A stretch of 64,000 bases of DNA from Mantis religiosa (GCA_030765055.1 CM060947.1:218867271-218931270), one strand, 5' to 3'; shown: positions 23,621 to 37,740, counted from the first letter of the stretch. Numbers and translations: made by a program. Notes: generated from the sequence alone by a model not told the origin.

Positions 23621-23955
23621 GCGCCATAGGTGAATGGTTAGACTGCTTGTCTCTCAGCAAGGCGGCCCGGGTTCGATCCCAGGTGACCACAAAGTGCGAT
23701 TTGTGGTGGACATGGTGGCGGGGCGGGTTTTTTCCGGGTCCTCCGGTTTACCTATGCAGCATTTTACCGTTTGCTCCATCATAATCTTTCCTGTCACCTC
23801 ATCTCTCTCGTACTTTCAGTTCCAGTGTTGGGCTGAACACTCAGTCCGGAATCTCTCTGATCAGGAAACGTCTGATTCTCAACCGGCCCACGAGCTTCGA
23901 AGTTGCGCGGTTCAGTAGGCCCTATGTTCCACTCAAAGGAAATACGCGGATCCAT
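23621..23955 (+). repeat. SINE family B, copy 2
   Basis: tRNA-like head: A box in GGTGAATGGTTAGACTGC, B box GGGTTCGATCCCAGG. The body then reads CCACAAAGTGCGATTTGTGG and TCCTCCGGTTTACC. It is the best-preserved B copy here. The 3' boundary is approximate. Confidence 0.85.
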
Positions 23956-25301
23956 TAATTGATGTATATTACTATATTTTGGAAATTATCTTAAGAGTTA
24001 AAGTAACGTGTTAAGTCTAATGCAGTTACTCATTTTAAAATTATTAGGTGACTAATCGGTTGGGTTGGAAAGGAGGAGAAAATCAAACTTTAATGATTTC
24101 TAAATATGTGCTTTATTTGGTGAAAGTTACTTAATTTTATTTCTGTCACCAGATGGCATGAAAGGAATAGTCTCACGCTATATTGAGTAGTGGTGCGGTA
24201 CTACAAAATGGTGCTAACTTATCAATTTCCTTCATTTGCAAGGGTAGTTCCTAGTAGATTCATCCCTAAGCAATGCATTATTTATTCCGTTCCCTATTAC
24301 TTTGATTTTTGTTTTTGAAGGAACTGCTTACCTCCTTCTGTTACTTTTTGACTAAATATAGTTCTGCCAGTATGAAAATATTTTAACTCATTTATGTTAT
24401 ACTGAAGTATTATAACCGTGTCTGTGGACAGGCATTTTATTTCAGCTTTATTTTCATTAAAACATAGAGCTGACTTCAAAGACTGAAAAAATGGGAATAC
24501 AGACGTTTGAACTTTTGTGCGATGTGTACGTAGCTAGAAGCAGTGGCTACATCCAAATACACCTGGAATTGTGGCTTATCTTTCCATAGGAGAAATAATT
24601 TTAAGTACTTAACGCTTTCATGCGCAGGCAGAGCAGTTTTAAGTAACTGTAAAAACGCAGATACGGTTCATTCTCTTCCTGCGAGGAAAGAAAAGAACGA
24701 AAAACACAAAGATAAAAAAGCAAGTTAAGTTTATCGGCTTAAAGGTGCAAATGTGGTTGTGCTTATTAAAAGATTAATCGCCCTCCAGTCTTGGGAAAGG
24801 GAACCCTTTGTGGTCATTTACCCTGTTACATCGCACTGGAGGAAATAAAACCGGCTGCGGTCTTCTAAAACACCTCTAAAATTCTATGGAGTATGGAGGT
24901 TTGGGGAGTAACGCTTCCCCGTCCATGTTCTTTTGGTATTTACTCAGTTTTCCTTTTTTTATCAGAGAATCCAGTTAGTTCCATGCGGCGCAATTTCTAT
25001 GAAGATCTCGCATCTAAAGGCGATAACTTCAACGGGGTTGGAATACTCAATGTAGTACAATGGTTATACAGAATGAATAGTAAAGCCATCTGCCAAGAAT
25101 ACTGTGTTACAGAGAATACAATAGCGATGGAACCTCGTGCAAGTATTACTACTATACAGTGTTTAGGTATGAATATACCAGAAGTGTAATGGAGTAGTTA
25201 AAAAGTATTTGAATTAGTTATGTGGATAAGATTTCATATAAATTGACCAATTACACTGCAATATTCAGTTGTACTGTAAGCCTCAGCTGATTGTATAGAC
25301 A
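23956..25301. other. Intergenic sequence
   Basis: No firm feature. The open frame at 24893-25189 has a faint resemblance to an ISXO2-like transposase and is discussed among the rejected items. Confidence 0.4.
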
Positions 25302-25305
25302 GTAT

Positions 25306-25748
25306 TGTCGCGGCGCTTGCATGAGCAGTTAACGATAACGCGGCGAGTGATCACAGAGGTAGCAAACAATGTTATCCCAGATAAAGGACTCTCCGCCACA
25401 GGTAGGGTTTCATGTCTGGAAATTTATAGAGATATCTCGATTGACGGAGAATGGTTGTTTTTCTTGTTTGTGCGGGAATGTTCTCGACTTATGAATGGAC
25501 ATATAAAAATGATGGTGACACGTCAGCAGAGTAGTTGTGAAATAGAGATAGCCAGCTGTGTTGTTGAAACGAGAGCTAAACATGTAATCCGCTGTCACTG
25601 TTTGTTATTGTGATCGACCTTGTAACACTGTGTATATGTGATTTAATGTTGTTACGTGAGAATTGGACAGTGTATTGCTACGGAAAATAAAGGAGATTTT
25701 TAGTTTCTGCAACTCGGCCCTTTAATTCTACGAACCCACAAAGTTACA
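25306..25748 (+). mobile_element. Solo LTR of the same Ty3/Gypsy-like family, copy 2
   Basis: Begins TGTCGCGG, ends AGTTACA and is flanked by GTAT at 25302-25305 and 25749-25752, a 4-bp target duplication. AATAAA lies at 25686-25691, about 60 bp before the end. It shares GTAGGGTTTCA, GAACCCACAAAG and the overall layout with 6789-7200 but is clearly diverged. No internal genes remain beside it. Confidence 0.8.
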
Positions 25749-25752
25749 GTAT

Positions 25753-26569
25753 ACGTGTGTATGCTTTAAGAGTGGAGGTAGTGAAGGAATAAGTTAGTTT
25801 ATTAAAATCGTCTACCTTTTTCTCTCTTGAGCATCAGGTTTATCGTAGCATGAGGATGTTGAATAAGATCTGTTGTAGGATCTTGCCTTTGATGTTTGTA
25901 TGGTAGTCTTGATACCAAAAGGTGGCTTTGAGCTTTAGATGTCATTCCTAGCTTACCATTACGTTGTGTGCCACAACTCCGTATTTATATATTTTTTACG
26001 TCCCGACAGTCGAGTGTGTATTTGTCTATACTTTGTTCCCGATTCCGTTACTACCTTGATGCGCTATCTGATCACAGAAATGCTTGTATCAATTTATTTG
26101 GCCAGAAATTATCTCCCGCCGAAAACATTACAAGTGTTTTTACCTGCGCGTACTTCATAGAAGACATACGAACACAATTCTACTTACAATCAACAGAAGC
26201 AAGCAGGGCCCTATTATGTGTTTCAAATAGGAAGGGTTCTGAAGTCCAGCTAATCAGATGCCGTATCACGCTCAGCGTTGTCAGCTTGTTACCCCCTCCT
26301 TTTATGTTTCACTCTCTTGCACACTCACAACATGCAGGTCTGCTTGGCGCAGACGTAAGAGTAAGCAAATTATGTTTTGGAAACTTTTACAATGATGCAG
26401 TTGCCAAAACCAAAATTGGAAAAAGCATTTTCGCAAATTATGTGTATTTTAAAATACTATAACTATAATTATAGTTTACGAATAACCTGTTTTTATAATC
26501 CAATGGAACTGCCAGTGGCTCATCCGTATCGCTGTCAATGTCACTTCCGTTAAGAGACAATTCGTCATT
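25753..26569. other. Intergenic sequence
   Basis: The 164-codon open frame at 25968-26462 has no recognisable domain and ordinary AT-rich composition. It is not called as a gene. Confidence 0.4.
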
Positions 26570-26571
26570 GT

Positions 26572-26715
26572 CAGTCTTCATCGCCTGAGTCTTGCAAATT
26601 TATGATTATAGGTTCCAAGATCTCGTCACGTGCTATTTGTTTCTTAAAATCGTCTTCTTGAAGGTTTTCTGCATGTCTCACGCAGTTTTCCCAGTTGCTT
26701 CGAGCCTGACTTTGC
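26572..26715 (-). pseudogene. DDE_3 transposase extreme C-terminus
   Basis: On the minus strand a frame reads NWENCVRHAENLQEDD, KQIARDEILEPIIINLQDSG and then a stop. This acidic ending with a preceding W..C..H motif is typical of DDE_3 transposases of insect elements. No catalytic residues are present. Flanking sequence is unrecognised, so this is a small relic. Confidence 0.5.
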
Positions 26716-26798
26716 AATAACTAAATTCATCGCAAGAAGTCATTGCATTATTTAACTCTTACTCTACTGTTATGTAAAGAACAACTGAATGATATTGA

Positions 26799-27200
26799 TC
26801 TGAACTCTCCTGAGTAAATAAACACTTCTTATCCAGCATTCATTCGTAAATAAAAGCATACGTATTTGCTCTTTCTCGAATTTAACACCTTGACTTACTC
26901 ACAATAATTCTTTCATCCGTCATGTCAGTAGTTTAAATTTCAGTTCTGAGTAATGAAAAGTATATGTACATACATACACACCAACCAATTTGAACTCTCA
27001 AGAGTAAATAGAGATTACGAACCATTCATAAACAAAGATATAATGTGACCAGACACGTTCTGCCAGGGAAGCCGGAAATTTGTTTCCTCTCGCTCGAATT
27101 GGATTATTCAAAATAATTCTTATATCAGGTCATGTCAAACATTTACGTTTCAATTCTGAGTAATTACAAATATACGTACACGCATGCATGCCAACCAATA
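26799..27200. repeat. Diverged tandem duplication, unit about 190-210 bp
   Basis: GAACTCTCCTGAGTAAATA near 26802 recurs as GAACTCTCAAGAGTAAATA near 26992. CAGTTCTGAGTAATG at 26941 recurs as CAATTCTGAGTAATT at 27151, followed in both by a TATACGTACA-like block and CCAACCAAT. Confidence 0.7.
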
Positions 27201-27784
27201 TTGATATTCATACAGTGCTTACGTCGCGATTTATTGTTATAATACAGGTAATAGTGATTTATTTATTTGTATTAGAAAAACAGAGCTAAAAATATGGGGT
27301 TTTCATGGTTATGTTAGATACATTACTCTGTACCTTCCACATGGATCAGTTTCGGCATAATCTGAATTTTTATCTTAGCGCAAATAGTAGTTCATACAGA
27401 TTGTTTATGTTGGCACTCCTCACACACTACCTAGCGGGAATATAATTCAACACCGCAGGACTCCGATTGGTTGTTCACCTAGTAGCGCTCAAGGACAAAC
27501 ACCTTCCCATTTGAAATACATAATAGTAAACATCAAGGAAAGGTTGGAAAGTGAAACTGATATTGACTTCTACACCTCACCAGCGATGACAGACGACAGA
27601 AAGACTATAATCTTCGCCAAAGTTAAAGGCATATGGAGGTGGGCCGCACTGCATACCCCTACAAATCCTAAGCTTGCCTGTCCTACCAGCGCTGCCGAAT
27701 GTGTACACGTATCTCATACGCCTGAACTGAGAAGATCATATTAATAAATCATGCTCCAATAAACTTTTGGAAAATGACAGATAC
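27201..27784. other. Intergenic sequence
   Basis: Nothing recognised. Confidence 0.45.
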
Positions 27785-28030
27785 CAATCTTATAACAAGA
27801 AGGAATTTTTATTTTCTGATAATGACCGACAAAAATCTTGTCTCTACAATACTTAGAACACGAGCGATGCGCTTTTATCTTTACATGGTTATAGTTAAAT
27901 GTTACAGATAAATATTTGAATATTACAGAGTCGATCTTATAATAAGACATAATTTTATTTTCTGATTATGACCGTACAAAAATCCTGTCTCTACGATACT
28001 TATAGCGCGAGCAATGCACGTTACTCAACA
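27785..28030. repeat. Tandem duplication, 147-bp unit
   Basis: CAATCTTATAACAAG near 27785 and CGATCTTATAATAAG near 27932 start two copies. Both continue TTTTATTTTCTGAT..TGACCG, AAAAATC.TGTCTCTAC and a GAGC(G/A)ATGC block. Confidence 0.8.
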
Positions 28031-28239
28031 TCCATCCATTCATCACAGATAAGTCTGGAAAACAACACCATTCTTTTCTCACAATATCTAAAGCGTAAAT
28101 AAATATATAATGCACCTACTATGAAAACAGAAGTCTCGCAGTTTGAAACAGTTAATTTTGAGTTCGTTTTCAGAGTAGAGGTGTTATTTTGTTAAGTCGT
28201 GTGTTGAATTCGAGCTGAAATATTGTTAATATTACATTA

Positions 28240-30589
<2,350 letters not shown>

Positions 30590-31340
30590 TTTGTTTGAGG
30601 GGAAACTCCAAATCTCACATAATGCACGCGGCTTTTCATCCAGCCTTTTGTTCTTCCCCCTCTCTTATTGACGTATCTGCTCCTCGCATGTATTTAACTT
30701 GGAGCTTTTTAAACCTTGATGGGATTCGAATTAACCCGCGAGTAACAATGAATCGCGGGTTCGCTTAGCTAATTGTTGTTACCAACTTGCCGTAATTGGC
30801 GAGCTAATGATCCCTGAGGATTTTCCCCCGTTTTAATACAAACGCGCGTGCAGAGGCGATAAGATTTATGCCACTTTATGTGAATGGCCTCTCACACGAA
30901 CTCCTTTGCGTGCTCGTTAACCAGCGCTTTATAGGCACAGATTTCAGAGCGCACCCTTCGGATATAAAATTTCATTTGAACACACAAGATGAATCGTTCC
31001 TTTTTATTCCTTTAGGGGCCCTTGACCTTTTCTTAAGCAATCTTTTTCGGAAACCTTTATAAATCACTCACCTGCTTTAGTATGCGCTTTGATTGTTAGA
31101 TAATGTTTGCTTAAGAAGTTGGCGAGATCCTTGTATGTTTCCTACATCAGGCCCTAGTACACTTAAAATAAGAAACACATTAATGGGGGTGGTATTTTTG
31201 TGTATGCAAGATTCGCTTGCACTAGTAAACTCGGTATGTTGTCTTAGTCCATTAGCAGTGAATGACTCACTAAAGGCTAGGCTCCATGTTATGTTAATGT
31301 CTTCTGTCTTTGTCCGTGCTGTAAGGACAAAGAGTACGAT
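30590..31340. promoter_or_regulatory. Candidate conserved regulatory element
   Basis: The stretch carries no repeat found elsewhere and has balanced composition. It contains clustered homeodomain-like cores: CTAATTG, GTAATTGG, CTAATGA, TTTAATAC and several TTTATG/TTTATAG. A 9-bp inverted repeat AACCCGCGA...TCGCGGGTT spans 30736-30764. Its two open frames (30868-31062, 31093-31350) look accidental. The call is from texture only, with no conservation data. Confidence 0.3.
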
Positions 31341-31363
31341 TATTCAATAGCATGTGTGTGACT

Positions 31364-31400
31364 TGATGATGATGATGATGATGATGATGACGATGACGAT
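31364..31400. repeat. (GAT)n microsatellite
   Basis: TGATGATGATG repeats with CGATGACGAT interruptions at the end. Confidence 0.95.
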
Positions 31401-31403
31401 CAT

Positions 31404-32072
31404 CTTCATCATGTACTTAGAATAACAGATTCGCTAAACGCTAAGGGCCAAAAAGGAGATGTTTAACGAAGGAAAAAAAAAGACGAAAATGGTGCAACAT
31501 TGGAATGCTCCTCTCAAAGAAGAGATGCGTAAGTGTCTGTTCATACAGTTATTAATTTTTGAAAACGACATCCTACATAGGTGAATATTTTTCATGCTAC
31601 ACTTTTTGCACTTTTGGCATCACTTTTTTCTAGTTAGTACTTTATAGCGCATTCACGTGTGTATAATGAGTTTTAGAATGGAACTCTCTGTGCAGTTTAA
31701 AAGCCCGCGGATCATGCATACCGCAATCCAGGACGGGCCGTAAAGCGACCACTCTGCATATAAGACGAAATCTGTTCTGCATGTGAATATATATTCAACT
31801 AATCCTGCAATTCCTAATGTTATTTACACCCGAGTGAATAATATGCAGACTTAACGAGAAATATGAAAATATTAAGAAATCCTTTGATTGTTTATAGTTT
31901 TATTAAACTCCAACCATAGATTAATGCAATTCTTAGGCAAATGAAATTTAAACAACTGAGCATAGAACAGACGAAAATTTCAAATGCGAAAAGTATTCTC
32001 AGCGTATTAATTTGACTCAGGTGTCTCAAACAGAAGACTGGTAACTGCCAATTATTAGAGATCTATTTATTA
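31404..32072. other. Intergenic sequence
   Basis: Nothing recognised. Confidence 0.45.
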
Positions 32073-32336
32073 GGTGGTCTCATAAATAAAGTAAATTGTC
32101 TGATTTTTGTGTTTGGGATAATTTATTGTGTTTCTTTACTTCGGCAATGCTATTTACAGGATTTCCAAGGCTATACTATGTCCACCGTAACACTCCGCGT
32201 CCAGATGCGTTCAGAATGACAGTACTGTTACCGCTTCGTTAAGCGTAATATTAAAATGTATTAATAATATTGATATGCACTTTCAACGCAAAACACGTAT
32301 TTATTCAAGCCAACCGCTTAATCGCTTCGTTAAGTA

Positions 32337-33243
32337 CGAGGGCTGTTCAGTAAAGAATGGTCACAATCTTTTTTGACAACGTACCTTTACTCATTCCCAT
32401 AATTTTGATGGTCGTTCTCAAAATGGTCTCCCCTGAATGCAATGCAATTGTCCCAGCGTTTCTGCCAGTCTTCAAAGACATGCTGGAAACCATATTTTGA
32501 GAGATCCTTCAAAATAGCCTCCGCAGCATTCACCAGTGCCTCTGATAATGCCTCTCACGAAGGCGTTTCTTCAAGTTACGGAATAGAAAAAAGTCACATG
32601 GGGCTAAATCCGGACTATAGGGAGGGTGAGAGATGCACTTCACGTTGATTTTGCAAGATATTCAGCGACATCATTGGCAACATGCAGCCGCGCATTATCG
32701 TGGTGCATCATCCAGTCTGCTTCACGGAAATGTGGTCTTTTGGGCCTGATATGAACTTGCAATGTTTTCAGGACATTCCTGTAGTATTGTCCAGTTACTG
32801 ATGTGTGTGCAGGTACAATATGCTAATAAACCATGCCATGAATATCAAAGAACGGGATGAGCATAACTTTCCCAGCAGAAGCAACCACTTTTGCTTTTTG
32901 GGGGTTTGGTGATGAAGGAGATTTCCACACTGAGCTTTGCTGTTTGCTCTCAGGACCAAAATGATGTAGCCAAGTTTGATCAGCAGTGATTACGTTTGTA
33001 AGAAGCTGCGGACCTTCCTCTAACATCAACTTTAACTGCATGTTACTTCCATTGCTGTGGTAGGCGATACTGAACATGTCTGAACTTGCCTGGTTCTCAC
33101 AGGCGGGAACCAGGAGTACCAACAATGAAAATACTACGGCGTGTTTGTTTCACATTAAGCTAACAGAAAATAATAAGATTGAATTTTAGTGCAAAAAATT
33201 ATGGCCGTAAAAATTATGATCATTCTTTATTGAACAGCCCTCG
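32337..33243 (-). mobile_element. Mariner copy 1, internally deleted, complete terminal repeats
   Basis: Both ends carry a 27-bp inverted repeat starting CGAGGGCTGTTCARTAAAGA (32337-32363 and 33217-33243, two mismatches), and both are flanked by TA (32335-32336 and 33244-33245). The 907-bp length is about 400 bp short of a normal mariner. The missing part is the 5' coding region. Confidence 0.9.
32823..33125 (-). pseudogene. Mariner transposase fragment (copy 1)
   Basis: The frame shows ITADQTWLHHFGPESKQQSS: the first catalytic Asp is present, but the Glu that normally follows it is Gln. Reading is then cut by a stop after FFDIHGMVY. Downstream remains (second and third Asp regions) are present in broken frames toward 32440. 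The N-terminal DNA-binding domain is absent, exactly as in copy 2, so both derive from one deleted lineage. Confidence 0.85.
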
Positions 33244-33359
33244 TATAACATTAACATAAATTGTCGACACTAAAGGTACATCTTTCGAGCTAAGTATCAC
33301 GCAGCACACTATTAATATCCATGAAAATTAACTGCTACTTACGTATTTTTCGTACTCTT

Positions 33360-33823
33360 TAGTAAGAGACTTGACCATTGCCAGCAATTTTGCCTTAACA
33401 TGACCCTCGTGGAAAATTATACTTTTACTCTATAGCCAAGTTATGTCACTTGTTTGGTATGCTTTCTAACCTCACACTATGGTATGGGGCACTGTCCATC
33501 ACAATAACACTATTCGGTTATAATTTGGGAACTGCTGACCTGAAAAACCCATCACTGACAACATCCAACACTGATCTGGCACGGGGTCTCTTCTTGCCGG
33601 GTGCCTAAACTTCACCGATTATGGCTTTTTGCTTGCGTGCACTATAAATGCTGGAAACCGACACACCGGTAAACTCAGATGCTAACTTCACCACTTCATC
33701 TATAGCGAGTTCTGGAATTTTTTCACAGAACTTGTTAAATACATTCAATCTTATTACATTTTCACCACTTCGTAAAGGCATTCCGCGTGCATGTTTAACA
33801 GTCCTACTCCTCAGTTCCGCCAT
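33360..33823 (-). pseudogene. DDE_3 transposase N-terminal and middle fragment
   Basis: The start is intact: RLNVFNKFCEKIPELAIDEV, then VKLASEFTGVSVSSIYSARK, a helix-turn-helix seen at the N-terminus of insect DDE_3 transposases. After a stop at 33607 the same frame continues PGKKRPRARSVLDVV, then jumps (internal deletion) to VIVMDSAPYHSV, which holds the second catalytic Asp. Later sequence is degenerate to about 33360. The first catalytic block and the C-terminus are missing here but are preserved in other copies in the window. Confidence 0.65.
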
Positions 33824-34159
33824 GATTCACAACTGGATACGTCTGTAAGCTTCAATATGTGCGTGCAGCATGATTTACTTTAATTACAGACTAACTTACC
33901 TATCTATTAGTATATGTTTTTTATAGTTGAAATATTGTTAGTACGCACTTGTTCTGCGCTTTAGCAAAACAAACTCAAGACTCTACACGTCAGTAACAGT
34001 ACTTTTTCAAGGGACTATTTACACGGCGGAGGCATCATGGAAATTGTGAAGAAGCCGCGCTACGATCAACGGTCACGTGGTTTTGCTTACATCTAGTTTA
34101 TTCTCCCGTTGCAAGCAGTATAGTGTTGCATACATTGCGAGCATGTAGCAGCCTTCAGT

Positions 34160-35150
34160 TGTCAATAAACAATCACAAAATGGGGATAACAAAATTTGAA
34201 CTAAAACACTACTGGAAACAAAGTTATAATGTGAGGTAGAAGGAGAAGATGTCGTTAGTGAGCGTGTGGTACAACGATGGTTCCAACGTTTCAACAATGG
34301 AGACGAAATCACTAAACATTTACCACGAAGACGTAAAGTATGAACTACTGAGGATTCACGCCAATTTTTGCGAGAAAATCCGCAAAAAAGTACTCGTAGG
34401 CTTTGAGAACTTGGTGCATCAAAAGATACCATTCATCGCCACATTAAAGAAACTTAGAAAAGCATATAGAAGCTATAGATGTGTACTTCATGAACTGACA
34501 CCTCAACAGGCTGAACCTAGAGTGGATATGTCGCCAGCTTATCACTAACCCCATGAATGATAGATTTGTCAGAAGAATTATCACTTGTGATGCAAAATGC
34601 GTATATTACCGAAACCCTGATACCTCAAAACAGTGGCTTGATCCCTGCCAACCTACCAAAGGCTTTGTTAAACAAAATCAGTTCGGTCCCAAATTAATGT
34701 TGTGTGTCAGGTGGAATTTTGTAGTGTGATTCACTGGGAGTTTGTTCTAAACGAGTGGGAGATTAATGGAGTTCAATGAACTGGAACGAGTTTATGAAAT
34801 TTTTATACAGAGATGCCCAGCATTAGTTAACCAAAATAAAGTTCTATTGCAACAGTACAGTGTAACACCCAATACCGGACGAACAACCATGAAAAAACTC
34901 AGTAAATTGGAGAAATCGAACTGAATATAGACCTGATCTTGCACCATCAGATTATAATGTTTTTCGATCCATGGCCAATTTTCCACGTGGAAGACATTTT
35001 GACAACTTTGAAGCAGTGCAAGTGAGTGTCACGGAATTCATCGCATGAAAAACCACAGACTGGTAGCATCATGCGATAATAAACCTCGCTGAACGATCGC
35101 TCAAAGACAATAAATATAATGGTATATACTTTGAAAATTGTTAATTGATT
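34160..35150 (+). pseudogene. Mariner transposase, copy 3, multiply frameshifted
   Basis: Across several frames one can follow VVQRWFQRFNNGDE (DNA-binding domain), KAYRSYRCVLHELTPQQAEP, a VTCDEKW-like first catalytic site reduced to ITCDAKCVYYRNPD, SKQWLDPCQPTKG, and near the end RPDLAPSDYNVFRSMANFPR and GRHFDNFEAVQ. The WFQRF...GDE and HELTPQQ runs place it in the mariner family but in a different subfamily from copies 1, 2 and 4. The DNA of the second catalytic site is replaced (LLQQYSVTPNTG-like), so it is inactive. Confidence 0.75.
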
Positions 35151-35212
35151 GTCAGAACACATGTCAAATAATTCTTTTTCTTAAAAAACGACATTATTTA
35201 TGAGACAGTGCC

Positions 35213-36657
35213 TATAAAACGGCAGAAGTTTTAACTGTAGGAAAACATTTTCAGCTGGTCATCTGATTTCAGTGAATATGCGTTTCTTATGAATCCAACT
35301 AGCCTTCTTTTTGATTCATCCACAGGCCTAATGACAAGGACTGAATTAATGAAAAGTTAAAAAAAACATAGGCTTTTAAAATTTACCCAAATAAAAGTAT
35401 CGAGTTGGACGATTTTAATTGTACGTGACAATGGATGAGAAGCAGATTGCAAAAATACATAAATATCCCAAATATAAAACTTCTTAGTTGCTTTATCCAC
35501 TACTACCTAGAGTAAAATTTCAGATACTTTTCATAATTGAAATTATATTGAATAATCTAGAAATAGCCTCTGAAGTGGGAGAAATATATGGATAAGGCTT
35601 TGTGAATCTTTAGTCAAAATAACTAACCCGTTCAAAAATCGAAAAGTTTTGCATATAAATGATAGTTTGGGATGGAAGTATGTTCTTAAAATAGTGTTCA
35701 TATTACATCCTAAAAATAAGTACGTTAATTTTAAATGCCAAGCTTACTGAACCAACTGTACGTTTTTGAATTATGCTGTTCATGCACATAAAGTTTTCGA
35801 AAATTGCTTTTAGGAGCGAGAGGTTTAGGAGACCTAAAAACATATTTTCGCAGCCGGTTGAGCTAGACCCATCGTGGAGTTTAGATCTGTAAATGACAGG
35901 AACTCTGCCTTCCATTTAAAAATTCAAATGGATAACAAACTATCTCATAAACCTTTTTGTGTCTGTTTTAATGAGATCCATATTTCAGGAGCAATATTTT
36001 GTATATTTTTACTAACAAATAATAAATAGGCATTCAAAGTGAAGGGTTCACAGAGAATTCATAGATACTCAGGAAATTAACATATATTTTAACCAATACT
36101 GTTGAAATTGTGAAATAATTGTTTTCTATGTAAAGGGAGTTTCAATTGGGGAATCCTCGAGATTTGTTGAACCAAATTGGCGTTTGGTATTTACCGACAG
36201 TTACTGTTCACACATAAATATTTCCAGTGAAATATCGATATACAATTATTGAGTGGAACGTAATACATCCTCTATTTATTAAGGTGAGTACTACAGAAAG
36301 TGGGAAAAACTGAGACTTGGATTTTTATAATTGCTAAAATTCATTATATTGTTACAGATAAAACGCCCATAAAATATACCTAGTACTTCTAAAATATAAT
36401 CTAGCGGTATTTTATTTACGAATATTATAAGCATTGTGCGGAGATACCTGTTGAAACAACTATACATTTGTTCTGTATTGCAACTACCAGCAGAACGGTG
36501 CCTCTACACATGAAGTGCTTCAACAACGAAAGACCTTGTCTGTAATTACATACTAAAAGACCTTTCTTTTTCTCTTTTTTTGGGTCTCTGGTCAGGGAGT
36601 TTAAAGCTTCCTCACTAAAGCCTCTTCTCTTTGGTACAGTGCGTGGCTTAGCCATGC
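35213..36657. other. Intergenic sequence
   Basis: Nothing recognised. Confidence 0.45.
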
Positions 36658-37120
36658 GGAAGATTCTCTCTTGGTGCGGGATGTCACTCTGAGGACAGAT
36701 AATTAGCTACAGCTGCCCCCCCCCCGTTCCAAAAGAGGACCTGCAGTGAAATTCCGATAATCTCCGGTACTCCACCCGCAATATCATACCGTAATAGTTT
36801 TGTCCGATCAACGCGAGCGTATGTCAGCTGTTTGTTGGTAATTTGTCCAAAAGTCTATTAGGTAGATGGCAGGAAGATGAGATAGCAGGATTAGCGGCGA
36901 GCGATAATGTGGGGATATACTCTGCTCAACACGAGGGATTCACTGGGTCAAATTTGGGATTACAGGAGAGGATTAGTCGCTAATAAATACTACCGCAAAT
37001 ACCAGCCCGTAATAAATGCAAAGCAATATTAGTTTAAGGCACATTTTATGATTGAGTTGGTACACGAGCCTTCTAAAGCAATTTCCCACGATATCACGTG
37101 TATGAAATAATCCTATTTGG
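36658..37120. promoter_or_regulatory. Candidate regulatory stretch with GGATTA cluster
   Basis: No repeats or coding signs. Three GGATTA sites (36888-36893, 36957-36962, 36970-36975) lie within 88 bp, with CAGCTG E-boxes nearby. GGATTA is the core bound by Bicoid/Otd-type (K50) homeodomains. Chance clustering is possible. Confidence 0.25.
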
Positions 37121-37449
37121 TCAACATTTTATTATCTTCTTTAACGCTTACTTAAGGTAGAGGAGGTACTGCAAACTTCGATACTTGGGCTTCAATGCAA
37201 ATATACAAGAAGCTTCCTGAATACAAAAAAAAAAGGTATTTTAATATACGCCTAAAACGTGGGAAATATGTCGGGAAACCTGGGCAACTATTTTTAGAAA
37301 GTTCTCTTTCTCATTCCAAATATTTCTTGGATAATTTTTTATATTCTAATTCTTATGAAATCATAGATTCGTTTTCAGTGTGTATCTTACGCCTGGGAAT
37401 ACAATAAGAGAGTTAGGAACAGAAATTTCCAATAAGATTCTTGTTCCAC
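37121..37449. other. Intergenic sequence
   Basis: Nothing recognised. Confidence 0.45.
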
Positions 37450-37684
37450 ATCTTATTTTATGACCTCCAATATTGTAATATTGGACGATGAATGAAATGG
37501 GTGAAATGATCGTCAAATGTGTCTAGGGTCCATAGAGCAGCTTAGAGTTTCCTTACATTCAACTTTTAGGATAAAGGAAAATCCCCGAAATAACTATCCA
37601 AACAACCCCCTCTGACCGAGATGCGCACTTGGAACCTCTTGAACGTGAGGCAGACATGCTGCCACCTACTCCATAGAGACTGGC
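37450..37684 (-). repeat. SINE family A, copy 7
   Basis: Diverged full-length copy. The body motifs GGTCCATAGAGC and GGATAAAGGAAAA are recognisable. The B box has decayed (minus-strand CCAAGTGCGCATCTCGG) and the head ends near 37684. Confidence 0.75.
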
Positions 37685-37733
37685 AAGAAAATTCCTATTA
37701 CACATTACTTTGTGTGCCCCATTTAATTCGCGT

Positions 37734-37740
37734 TGCGTGT

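Larger units (their letters stand above)
32073..35212 (+). mobile_element. Possible mariner (copy 3) interrupted by nested insertions
   Basis: The right end reads, on the minus strand, GGCACTGTCTCATAAATAAT and is followed by TA (35213-35214). The left end candidate GGTGGTCTCATAAATAAAGT at 32073 is preceded by TA. Removing the inner mariner (32337-33243) and the DDE_3 region (roughly 33250-34070) would leave about 1.4 kb, close to the usual 1.3 kb of a mariner. The left terminus is imperfect, so the full extent is inference. Confidence 0.45.

Noticed and set aside
24893..25189. 98-codon frame resembling part of an ISXO2/IS1595-type transposase (ILNVVQWLYRMNSKAICQEY region)
   Set aside because: The likeness is limited to about 30 residues, no catalytic residues can be placed and no terminal repeats were found. 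A profile search would be needed.
25968..26462. 164-codon frame
   Set aside because: No domain, AT-rich biased composition, no splice or family evidence.
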